A DNA stretch of 64,000 nucleotides. Origin: Laetiporus sulphureus 93-53 (Eukaryota > Basidiomycota > Agaricomycetes > Polyporales > Laetiporaceae). This document shows positions 25,881-36,807 of this stretch, piece by piece. The notes under the pieces were generated by a model. It was not told the origin of the DNA. It worked only from the letters and a program-made list of their open reading frames with translations, and did not search any database. Each line of letters opens with the position of its first letter. The first letter of the stretch is position 1. Location: NCBI RefSeq assembly GCF_001632365.1, contig NW_024468552.1, forward strand, positions 81,593 to 145,592, in the 5' to 3' direction. Position numbers and translations under genes: made by a program.

Positions 25881-26828
25881 TCAGTCCACACGAGCACGTT
25901 TTCGCGTATTCTCCTCAACCGCACCGTTAGGCTTAGCGGCAGCAGCCGATTCGAAGTACTCCAAGGAACCCTTCGGGTCAGGTTTCATCGTCGCGCTGCC
26001 CTCGTGCCAGTTAGCCGGGCACACCTCACCGTGCTCATCCTATAATTGATGGGTTAGTCCCGACGTTGCACGACACAATCCGAGTTGGCAACACATACGG
26101 TGAACTGGAAGGCCTTGACGAGGCGGAGCGTCTCTTCGACAGAGCGACCGACTGGCAGATCATTGATGGTGATTTGCCTGAGAAAATAAAATATTGGTTG
26201 ACGACGGTCACGCCACTGATCGCGCCAGCACGTACCTCAAGACGCCCTTAGGGTCGATGATGAAGAGGCCACGGAGGGCGATGCCATCCTCCTCAATGAG
26301 GACACCGTAGTCGCGGGCAATCTTCAAGTTCTTGTCCGCGAGCATGGGAAGCTTCAAGTCGGGGCCGAGACCGCCTTCCTTGCGATGCTTGTTGGCCCAT
26401 GCCAAATGGGAATAGTGTGAGTCGGTCGACGCGCCTGGAATCCCAATTAGTTCGGGATGCTTCTACGCGTTCTACACGTGTGATTATGTGATGATGGAAC
26501 GTACTCAGCACGACCGTGTTGATCGCCTTGAACAGAGGGAGGGCGTCGTTGAACGCAAGGATTTCCGTGGGGCACACGAAGGTGAAGTCACTGACAACGA
26601 TAGTCATAATTTACGGCGATGAGAACAATCTTGAAAATGCCACTTACAGAGGGTAGAAGAAGAGAACCACCCTGGCGTTAGAATAGAGTCAGTCGCAGAG
26701 GTTATAATTGTCTCGGAAGCTATTCACCATTGACCGAGATAGTCAGACAGGGAGATGTCTTGGAAGAGACCGTCGACGACGGCTGTGGCCTTGAAAGCGG
26801 GGGCAGGCTTCTGAACAGTGGCAACCAT
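25881..26828 (-). CDS. TSA1: Typical 2-Cys peroxiredoxin (Tsa1-like)
   Basis: This is a thioredoxin-dependent peroxidase that reduces hydrogen peroxide and also acts as sensor and chaperone. It starts [20 protein letters not shown] (26828). Peroxidatic Cys48 is in [10 protein letters not shown] and the resolving Cys in HGEVCPANW. The GGLG motif ([16 protein letters not shown]) and the C-terminal YF (SLEYFES) are both present, which is the pattern of hyperoxidation-sensitive enzymes. Exon 2 is only 24 nt (26648-26671, encoding the VVLFFYPL stretch). The C-terminus continues about 20 residues past the usual end ([12 protein letters not shown]) and closes with basic TRKRARVD, which resembles a nuclear localisation signal. 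The stop TGA is at 25881. The enzyme call is firm; nuclear targeting is inference. Confidence 0.95.
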
Positions 26829-27258
26829 AGCGATGAGCAGGTAAATTGCGACAAAGGATACAAGAGGCAGCGATAATCCGTAAATACAGATTCTCGTGTT
26901 CTTTGCGCTTGTTTGTCCGATACGGCCACGTGCTGGCTTACACCGCGGGGTCGTGACTTGCTGACGCGAAGTTTGCCAAATATGGCAGCTCCTGGGTGGG
27001 CCTCGAGCATGAACCAATTTACCTTGAACTTCATCGGAGGTTTTCGAATGCATCTTTTGGGTCGAATAATGGAGTATGTTTTTTTCAATGATGCAAGCAC
27101 AGCACAATTGCTTGGATCTGGAAAACAAACAAACGACGTGGACGAATTACTGACAGAACATCCGTCACATGCACCCAATATACTGATCACTAATCAAATT
27201 ACAAGAGGTCTTACGGTAAGGAAAGGAATGACTTATCAAAGTGGAACCATCAGACAGT
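26829..27258. other. Gap upstream of the peroxiredoxin gene
   Basis: The stretch holds the peroxiredoxin promoter and the 3' end region of the F-box gene, both on the - strand. No gene is supported. Confidence 0.35.
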
Positions 27259-29075
27259 TCAGGCTGGGCTGATGCGCCCAGCATCGTCCTGAGCGAGCCT
27301 GACAAGTCGGAACGCGGGCGCATGCAGACCGCTGCCTCCCAGGTACGCACTGATGCGCCCGCAATCCCATTCAGCACCAGATAGGAAGACGACTGACGAA
27401 AGCGTCGGACAATGTCTGCTCCAGGCGCTGAGGTGAGCACGCTCTTGAGCACGGGCTGGTGGTATGTCAGGCACGCCGGCGGTTTTCGGACGACATTCAT
27501 CTTGGACTGGGCCTGCGAACAATGGCAGAAGGATCGATCGAGGTCCGTGGAGAGGCGTGGTGGGAGGAGTGAGGAAAGGGCAGGATTTTACAGGCAGCAT
27601 GCGTCGTGTCAAGCGCAAGCTATGCAAGACACGGAACCGAGGTAGCGCTGACAAAAGTTGTTTGTAGAGGACCTAACCGTCGTTTCAGTCACTGAAACCT
27701 GTACTAGCAGCAGCCAAAGGCGTACCTCGTCTTCGAGTACCCACTCGATCTCGAGCACTCTCAACTGACTACCGAGCTCAGTTCCTGCTGACATCAAGAC
27801 CCGTTCCAACGTACGTGCATCGACATGGACTGATGTTGCCTTGATCGTGAGATGGGTAAGAGACGCGCTAGACCGCGTCAAGGCGGATAGAACCGCAGAC
27901 GGCTTCAGCCCATCATATAAAGTAGTTTGCACATGGAGGACAGCGGATACAACTGGACGTCCGGGAACGATCATGGGAACAAGTTGTGCAGGGCCGTTGA
28001 AGTGCGTGAGATGACGGAGAACGTGCGGATCGCGAGGTAGATTTGAAGGAGCGGTCGAAGGAATAGCTTCATCGCTGTTGTGAGCGGGATCACTGAGTAA
28101 GAGACCGGGAAAGGACAGGTGAGTGATATCTGGTTGTTTCGCACACCAGGACAACAAAGCATTCAATTCCTTTGCAGGCATTGTCTCTGACAAAATGCAG
28201 AGCTCCTTCAAGCGGAACGTGGCATGGTGGAGCAGATGAGCATCGAAATGGGGGAGGGTGAGCGAGCTTAGGTGGTCCATATTGTTGAATGCGATCGCGA
28301 AGGTCACCACGCCGAATGGTAGCGAGCCATCTTGTGAACAAGGTAAGATGCTACAAGCGAAACTGCGAATGCTGCTCGCCAGAGACCTTTTCGATGCTAC
28401 CAAATCGATGCACCTCTCGACACACCCGCAGTCTAGGTCTTGCAAGTCAACTGTCGCGTACAGAGCATGTTGGGCAGGAAGAAGGAAGATTCTGCAGACG
28501 AACGACAGCGAAATCTGGTCAGAACGCGGGACATATGAGAACACCATCGTGAGGAGCTTGGTCGACAGCCATGTGACAGGTGGTCCCTCCTTCTGTCGAG
28601 CACTGTCGTTGGAGGCATCCAGATCAGATTGACATAGGAAAGCATGCCTATTGAGGAGATTGGGAGAACTGATGGTACGCTGTCGACCTCCATTCATCGC
28701 GACTCCAAGGAAAATATCATCTGCTGGCTTCGATTCGCTGAGACTGGCTATACGACCGAGCCCGACTGGCATCCTGATATCGTCTAGTGATGCACTATCA
28801 GAATGCGAACTGACCCTTGATGCCGACCTCGCAAAGTTGATGGAATGTTCGACTGGCTCTGCCAGCACGCCGCGGTCATGTTTTGATTTCGCTGTCAACT
28901 TCGAGGTGATGAACGATAAGGCTGAGACTCGTCGCCCTCGAGAGGCGACAGAAGACGGTGTGGGGGAGGGGCAATGAGTGCTAGACGACGCATTGGGTGC
29001 ATCTGCGTGCTCGTGCCTATCGCCTGCATCCTTGCTATGCCACTGCAGGCGATGGCGGATGCGCAGAAACGACAT
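27259..29075 (-). CDS. F-box domain protein (basidiomycete type)
   Basis: Two exons, 27726-29075 and 27259-27672, joined over a 53-nt intron (EDE to VLYKQLLSALPRF) give 588 codons with no remainder. The N-terminal 160 residues are Ser-rich and disordered. An F-box-like motif follows at about 165-215 (PVTWLSTKLLTMVFSYVP, SLSFVCRIFLLPAQHALY). The rest looks like irregular leucine-rich repeats (HLSSLTLPHFDAHLL, LTHLTIKATSV, LRVLEIEWVLED). Such proteins recruit substrates to SCF ubiquitin ligases through Skp1. Large, fast-evolving F-box families are typical of Agaricomycetes. The substrate is unknown. Confidence 0.78.
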
Positions 29076-29669
29076 GACGGCGAGAAAGAAACATTAAATG
29101 GCGGTCTCACGAAATTATCGTCGAGGCAATCGCGATGCACATATGGGGTGATCCGTACCGTGGGTGTTACACACGTACCCGTGTAAATCAAACAAATTGA
29201 CCGGGATTCCCGTCTTCCCGGGATTGATGGGCAGCCCCGGAATAAGTCAAAGTCAGTGTATTGGTGACAGCTAGTTGCGATCGCAGACATGAAACTCTCA
29301 CAGGGAGCAATCCCTTCGCGTTGAGCGGGGAAGGCATGTGTGTCCTGGGCCGCTGGGCTGTGGCAACTAGGTGCTTCGACTCGCTAAGGCGAATCGATAT
29401 TCTTTACGCTTTCAGATCCGCGACGATCTTACGTGAATGGAAGCTACCCGCGGGAACTTTCACGCCAGAGCGCGAGAACATATAGCGGTCCCTTGTTCAC
29501 GGAGGCGATGTCTGCTACAGCCTACACTGGAATGTTAACGAAAAATACAGGACATTACTCGGTCTGCATACTGTACTCCTATTTCAGATGGACAATTTCT
29601 GTACCGCATGCTTATTGCCAGTCGACGATCTAACAGGAAGGGGAGGTATGAAGACATAAATTAAACCTA
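29076..29669. other. Intergenic between F-box and OMA1-like genes
   Basis: No gene supported. It contains the F-box gene promoter and the OMA1-like gene terminator. Confidence 0.35.
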
Positions 29670-31309
29670 CTAGGCCCAGCCCCAGATCGCCGTTTCATCT
29701 GCACTCCCGAACGGCCTCTGAACGAAGGCCTGCCTGAACGCCGTCAAGCTGTCTTGGACATCGTTACATGCTGAACTCTCAGCTTGAATCTGATAGGCGG
29801 TCGGTAGCAAAGCTTCTAACCGCTGCGAATTTCACTGCGCGTGAGACCTACTCCCATATTCATTACAAAGACTTACCTGCACGCGAGCTTCTGACGGCGG
29901 GTGCGTTTTAAGAAACGGCATGTGAATCATTTCCGTGTCCTCGCTCTTGTCGAGTTGACCAAGACGCTTGAACATCCTGGATAGAGGGAGGCAGGTGAGA
30001 TTCAGCAGGTAATACGCACGGCAACGATACATACTCCGTAGCTGCAGCTGGATCATAACACGCTTTGGCGATCAATTTCAAGCCGACTTCATCTGCTGTA
30101 TGAGCAAGAAATCATCATCAATGCGATGCGCCGCATGTACAGAAGCGTACCTTCGAATTCTTGTTTGCGCGTGTTGGGCAAAGTATACATAATCGAGGAT
30201 AAAAGTTGTGCGAGCCCGATATCAACTCCAATGACGTTAACAAGCATGGATACCATAAAGAGGAGCACTTTCATCGAGGAGTAGCGTTCGATCACATGTC
30301 GTTCGACTGAAATATGCAAGGGTTTGCTATCAAGCATCAAGGGAAGCACAAAGTGACGCAAACTCACCCACATGCCCAATTTCTGAAAGTCGTCAGATGA
30401 TTGAGTAAGTGCTTGCTAATGACTAGATGCGTGACATACCATGTCCCAAGACGGCAGCTAAACCTGCGTCATCCTTCGCTACAGGTAGAATACCCGTAAA
30501 GACAACGATGTTTCCTGTTGGGCTGTATTATGCGCCTTTTCGATTTTTGGCACAATCTGCTCCGCTTACTAAAGACACACATAGCATTTGGCACTCTATC
30601 GTCATTCACGACCATCAAGTTCCATTCCTTTCCTTCAATGCCTGGGGGTAGTTCAGCGTGTGAAGTAGGGAGCCATTGATTATCCCTGGGAGGCGCATGA
30701 TGCAGATATGCTGTGTCCTCAGACTCGAGAGTGCCTAGACCTGAAGATTCAAGGATCCGCGTAGCTACTCGTCGAACATGGCGCGTTATGGGATGATTTG
30801 GAGGTAGCGTCTTGCCCTTGTACTCTAGTAAGAGCTGATCGTGAGCGGTTTTCGCCAGCTGGGGCATAATATTGAGTTGATGACTCAATACGCGCGTAAC
30901 CTGATGTTTACCTTGGCTTCAAACTTTGGACTCACATCCATGAAGCGCCATCTCCCGGTTTCAGGTACTTGTTCCAGGCTATATGCAACCGCAAATTGTT
31001 AGCATAGCGCCCTTCCTGAGCGATCCATGCACTATAAGCAGCCTGCCACACGCACTGCACCACGTAGTACACACCACCACCCAATAGCACCCCGACGACG
31101 ACCTTCATTTGCAAGTTCCATCTACTGACGTCGAAGGGATGATCTGGATCGACTTGGAATCGAACATAACGAGGGGCTCTGCGAGGACTGTGGCTCGATA
31201 GCTGACGGCATTGTGTTTGCTGAACAGCGGTCCTGCAATGACTGCTCGTAAACTGACACGATATGCGTCGCACGGAGGTTTTGCGGAAGAGACTTGAGAG
31301 CGTCTGCAT
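29670..31309 (-). CDS. OMA1: OMA1-like mitochondrial zinc metallopeptidase (M48)
   Basis: This is an inner-membrane peptidase of mitochondrial quality control; yeast Oma1 cleaves misfolded membrane proteins. From the chosen Met at 31309 (MQTLSSLFRKTSVRRISC) the N-terminus is a classic Arg/Ser presequence; an in-frame Met at 31393 is possible. A membrane span follows (MKVVVGVLLGGGVYYVV), then GRWRF-type linker, GKTLPPNHPITRHVRRVA, ILESSGLGTL, KEWNLMVVNDDRVPNAM and PTGNIVVFTGILPVAKDD. The zinc motif HEIGH sits in VLGHEIGHVVERH and the third ligand in EFEADEVGLKLIAKA. It ends AETAIWGWA-like (ADETAIWGWA) with TAG at 29670. The HEIGH codons are split over three exons, the middle one a 15-nt microexon (30368-30382). 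Without it the active site is lost, so it must be spliced in. All joins keep frame. Confidence 0.9.
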
Positions 31310-31660
31310 TCGGGAAGCTGGTCTGAATGAGCGAGAGAACTTGGGGACGCAAGGAATAAGACAGTTGTGATTAAAGTCGAAATGTCTGTTCAACGTTCAA
31401 CTCCAGCATCCGAGTCAACGTTGAGGAACAGTTCGCCAAAATGACCTCATAATTAGTGGGAAATGTGTTTTTATGTATTCTTAAAAGTTAAAAACACGAG
31501 GTAAAAATAATCCAATATGCTTCAGTGGCTGACATTATCGACGAATCAGTTCGTTCGTCGTACCTGTCGTACATACTCAAACCATAGGTCATCTTCGGCG
31601 CGCAGAACAGGACATATTTTAGGGATGGACGTTGAACAATGGCTTTGCATAGTGTCATGT

Positions 31661-34600
31661 CTACTGCAGATAGACGAGCACTTCTCCGGTCTTTACATGT
31701 GCACCTTCCCGAACGCCCTTCCCGAAAGTGACTATTACACGACCCACGTTCTCTTCCTCGGCCTCAACGTTGATCTCGGTCTTCATTGCCTCAAGTATCA
31801 GAAGTACTTGATCGGCTGATCGTATGGTATCACCTGGCTGGCATTTGATCTTCCATATAGTTGCTGCAAGAGGAGCCGCGACGGTATTGGAATATTCATT
31901 GACGTCTGATGAGCCTGTGAATGACTGTGTTACGATTTTGAAGCCGTTACGAACCTTGTGATGCATCACTGCCGTCGATCGCCTGTTGAGCCATCTTCTC
32001 TTTTCGATTCGTCCACTGAGCAAGCAATACTCTCTCTCTGCGAAAATGTCATTGAAACTCAAGCATGTGCCGAGATAATGGCACATACCGAGCTTCCTCT
32101 AATGCAGCTCCCTTCGCCTGCTTTACTTTGAATGTTTCCACCTCTTCCCTGATGTTTGCCGCGAAGCTGTTATAGTCGGACATAGAGAAACTGCTTTGTT
32201 CAATCTAGCGAGGTGTTCAAATTCAGCGCAGACTGCAAGAGGATGTGCGTATCACCTTGAATACGTATTGTCCGGAATCAAATTGATTCTCAATCTGACA
32301 GACAACGGCTGCCGTCAGTCAGACCGGTCGACAAGAGTGATATGAACGACGAACTTCCAAGTACTGTTTTTCAGTAACGGATTCAAAGGCAACCTGTCCT
32401 TCATGAGACCCGTCATGATCGCCCGGACTGCAGAGGATCTACCTGGTCGAATGGCTGCAGAAGCCATGGCTGCTCTGCGTGAAAGTTTTGCCCCTTTCCC
32501 CAGGTTTGCCACGGCGGAAGCGTACGGCCATACAGCTGATATCCTCCGGGTGATTCAATGGGATAGATGGCAGCAACCAAACCTGCAATACCAACAGCCC
32601 CCTAGGGACCATTACTCTCAGATTCAAAATTTCAGCTGCATAGTGAAAGACGTACTCGTGGAGTGTATGTTCGCGACGGATTCATCTTCTGTCCTACCAG
32701 CCTGCATCGTGGATCTACCTGCATTCCAGCGCAAGGCGATAAGCATGCGAGCGGCCTTGGAGGACAGCGGCCTTACCGGAATCAAAAAAGGACAAGCCAG
32801 GTAGAAACCGACTCCAAACACCAGCTCCAATACACGAGATGTCAATCATATGACAGGGAAATCCAGGACGCCATACATACCCAATCTGAGGAAGTGAGCA
32901 ACTTCAAAGCTTCCTCTACACCACCCTCCAAACCATTGTTCCTTGCTAGGTACTCGATATTGCTTGGCAGGTAGACAGCTTCATCACGGATTGAGTGCAT
33001 ATATTTCTCCAGAGCCTCTCTGTTCCAACGGTCATTCAGCACAATGGGGAATGTAATCCTGCGTGCCGGGAAGACCATTTCATCCAAGGTTTCAGGTAGT
33101 GACATCTCGGCTGCAACTAGCTCCGCCAGGAGTTCAGACTGAGATATCACAATAGGATCGAAGTGGATCTAAAGCGAGTCGGACGCATGCATGATTAGAC
33201 TTTTGTAGAGTTCAAAGCGAGGACACGAGAGCGGAGATCGCCACAAACCATTGTTGAGCGTATACAGGGAGCCAACGCCCAGATTCCTGGTACGTTTCGT
33301 CTTTGGATCTCCATTTCAAATGCATGAATTCTGGCACGCAGGTTAAAATCGAGTAGCAGTTCACCGTATTCTGCTAGAACAGCAGAGTCTCCGGCCTACG
33401 AGAGAAGTTATCAGCGGGCACGTCATTGACGAATTCAATGGACATACCTGACGGAAGACTACTCTCGGCCTGAGACTGCCTATTTTCGGCTCTATGACGT
33501 GCAGCTTAGGACTTTGCGACATGTCCTCATAATGACGAGCGAAAAGCTCGACGGCGCCAGCTTCTTTCGCGTTGTGCTGCAAAATACATTGAATAAGCCG
33601 ATCAAAATAGTGCTGTCTTTGACCAATCATCCCGATAGCTTGATCAAAGGATATGCGTATGAATCGAACAGTGTTTCCTGGTCGTAGCTGCCCCAGCTTC
33701 CACCTTTAGAAAGGGCGACGTGATGTAAATATACAGAATCGAAAGAACCATGATTTTCATACGCACAGTTCCTCTGTAGCTACTGTGCAAACGCACGTAT
33801 ACCCTCCCATGTCAGGTCCGTCATTTGTTAAGATTACAGGAGTGTCGCCGTTCACATTGATGGTACCAAAGGCATAAGCATTGTCGTGGATGTTTGATGG
33901 ATGAGATCCGCCTTCTCCGCCGCTTTCCCTAGCCCAAGCGATGGGCGGGCCTTCCAACCGTATGCCCATTCTGTTGCTCGATTCGCTCACTTTCCATCTA
34001 ATGGAGAAGAAATTCTCAATGCCTTCACGTGTGATGAACTCCTCGTCAGAATGAGGGCCTGCGAGGCAGTTAATTATCCAATCGGCAGAATACGACGGGA
34101 TGAGTGATGGTGGTATCGTGAACGTCTGTTCCTCTGGTGTTGGCTCACGGTCTCCGAGCGATATTGTGTCGCCCGCAGCAAGCGCACGACCCTTAATATT
34201 TCCTTCAGTACGTTGAAGCCTAATTCGCATGTTCCACGTACTTGGTAGCCACCGAGGCCCGTCGATGTCGACTTCGAGCCTAGATATCGTGGAATCTCAG
34301 GGAAGCCCCCTCGAACCGCGAGATATGTCCTGAAACCCGAACCCTTCACCATACCCACGGTGACCTTGCCCCTAGCGGGAACCACCACGCTGCTCCACAT
34401 CGGAACTTCTTGTCCATCAATGGTTACTCGTGCAGGTGCACCAGTCACTGCAATGATGGCAGATACATGGAAGTACAATCTGCACCCCGTGAGCGTGATT
34501 TCTAGCGCTTCCGTGCCTAAGTCGTTCGATACGAGCATATTTGCAACGCGAAAGGAAAGGGGATCCATAGGCCCGCCACGAGGGATACCCATACCAATTC

Positions 34601-36470
34601 GCCTACCCGGGTAATCTTGCACAGAAGTTTCCAGCCCTCCGCTGAGGACATCCATTGCCCTAGAGTACAAGCACCGATCAGACAGTCCCGCATGTGGACC
34701 TCAACTGAAATACCTTGGTGTGAAGGAGAAGTTTTCCAGGAAAGTTGTCATCGCATTACCGGCTTTGAATATTTCCGATTCACATATTGCGCGCAAGTAA
34801 GCCATATTGTTAGGAGGTCCTGGGATGGCACTCTGTGTGAGGGCATTCACCAGCCTGTAGATGACCTCTTGGCGAGAAGGTGCTGTAACAACCAACTTTG
34901 CAATCAAGGGGTCATAGAAGGGAGTGACGGATGTGCCGTTTTCCACCTTATCTGCGTTTCAGCGCAATTGACTTACAAAGCGATCACCGACGTACCCAAG
35001 TATCGACGCGAAGCCAGTCACTATTCAAGAATTGCACGTCCTGCAGGATTCCAGGACTGGGCTTGAACTGTGCGGCAGGGTTCTCGCAATATATTCGCGC
35101 CTCAATTGCATGTATCTGTTTCTCATTCGGGGGTATGTCGAAGCGGTCTTGCTGTAATATTTCTGGTGCTAATCCGCCGTCTTTGGTGTCTCTCTCCGCA
35201 ATGCCTTGATCAATCATCAGCTCGACGATGTCAAGACCTGGATTCGCTGCCTCTGTGATAGGATGTTCAACCTATTTCATTTCGATCTCAGTGGAGCTGT
35301 CTCAACGGTAGATAGATGCTTTTACCTGCAGACGTGTATTCATCTCGAGAAAGAAGTAATCGCCTGTTGCATCGTCAACGAGAAATTCGATAGTGCCTGT
35401 TCAACCATTGAGCGCGACCACTCGGGATGAAAACGTTAAGATTGAGATTCTAACCAGCCGAGGCATAATTGATTCGCTTGCACAAACGGACAGCTGATGA
35501 ACACATCTTGGCTTGCATGTCTACCACAAAGCGTTAGAATAATCCGTGCTTGTCAAGCTGACCAGAGAACCATACCCGGATGCTTTATCATGAATGGGCC
35601 AGGTGTCTCCTCGATGACCTTCTGATGCCTGCGTTGTACGCTGCACTCGCGCTCTCCCATGTGAATAACGTGTCCTAGCCCGTTGCCAAAAACCTGCAGC
35701 CCGTGTTCACAGCATAACGAGAGGTGTAATAGAAGATTATATGCACCTGTATTTCTACATGTCGTGCTGAAGGATAGTAATGCTCTAGGAAAACGCCATT
35801 GTTCTTGAATAATGACTGACATCGTGGTAACGATTGTGAGGGAAAGTGAAGTCATGCTTGCGAGCCCAGTTAGCAGGCTCACCTGTGCACGTTCTTGCGT
35901 GGCGTGGAACCTACTACGCAGCTCTTCCACATCCCGACAAACAACCAGGCCCATTCCGCCTCCTCCAGCTGTAGACTTGAGCATCACAGGAAATCCGATC
36001 CCTTTGGCTACTGTGACGGCGACCTCAACGTCGTCGACGAGGCCTTGCGAACCAGGCACGAGAGGTACATCTGCTTCCTTCGCCAGCATCCGCGCCTCGT
36101 GTTTTAATCCCATAGCCTGAATGGTCTCGGGCCGCGGACCAAGAAATGTGATCCCTTCCTCCCGCAGCAAGCCTGCAAAGTGCGCATTTTCGGAGAGAAA
36201 CCCATAGCCTGGATGAACGAGAGTCACAGAGCACTTCTTACATATCGCCACAATGGCTTCTGGATCAAGGTATCCGCGGGAATTCGAGAGAGGATCCGTA
36301 TCGTCGGGATGCAGCGCGACAGCCTCATCCGCGAGGGAAACATGAGGAGACGTGGCGTCTGCACGAGTGTAGATGGCCACGGTCGGGATGTTAAGACGTT
36401 TGGCTGTCCGGAGAATACGCACTGCGATTTCCCCGCGGTTTGCAATCAAGAGCTTGCGTCGTTCGCGCAT
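31661..36470 (-). CDS. Urea-carboxylase-like protein: biotin carboxylase-AHS2-AHS1-biotinyl
   Basis: A large biotin enzyme of over 1100 residues without the amidase domain of Dur1,2. From [20 protein letters not shown] (36470; an in-frame Met also at 36614) the biotin carboxylase shows [20 protein letters not shown]-grasp loop [26 protein letters not shown] and [17 protein letters not shown]. Next comes an AHS2/KipA/PxpC domain ([50 protein letters not shown] core, [15 protein letters not shown]). An AHS1/KipI/PxpB domain follows ([50 protein letters not shown]). The C-terminal biotinyl domain is [18 protein letters not shown] with acceptor Lys in EAMKTE, ending EVLVYLQ at 31661. The domain order is that of urea carboxylase. 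About 15 introns; the join near 32700 in AHS1 is uncertain. The partner gene (LamB/YcsF) lies head to head. The substrate may be urea or a lactam; context favours a lactam. Confidence 0.87.
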
Positions 36471-36807
36471 CGAGGGCACCACAATTTGTGTGAACGGAGA
36501 CTGCGACAAGAAAGCAACGTCCGAGTCCAACGAACAGGACATTTGTACGGGGGCCGCCAGGTTGCACCCCGACCGCTGTGTTGTACTGGGCTTATCGGCA
36601 TGGTGCAGGAACAAGACAGATGACCGCGAAAGATAGGATGTCAGGGCCGTGTATGTTCATCCGGCCCACGTCCGATAATCATTCAAAGCCTGCGAAGCTT
36701 TCATGACTTTTGGAGCACGAAGCGACATCTCTGTGCCGATAAATGACCCGACCGTGAGCCCGCGAGCGACGATAGCATTGACTCACTGTGCATCTTCCGT
36801 CTCAGTC
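36471..36807. promoter_or_regulatory. Shared promoter of the carboxylase-like and LamB/YcsF genes
   Basis: The 337 bp between the diverging starts at 36470 (-) and 36808 (+) is the only control region both genes can share. GATA core sites (gataat/gatag/gatgac) occur at several places, for example near 36674 and 36770, which would fit nitrogen control by GATA factors. Such short cores are common by chance, so this is weak evidence. Confidence 0.45.

Noticed and set aside
32680..32705. A 17-nt intron (gtagatccacgatgcag) in the AHS1 domain
   Set aside because: Removing it leads straight into an in-frame TAG, so it cannot be an intron.
31661..36470. Calling the biotin enzyme a full urea amidolyase (Dur1,2)
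   Set aside because: The N-terminal amidase domain is absent both in the gene and upstream; a divergent gene begins 337 bp away.
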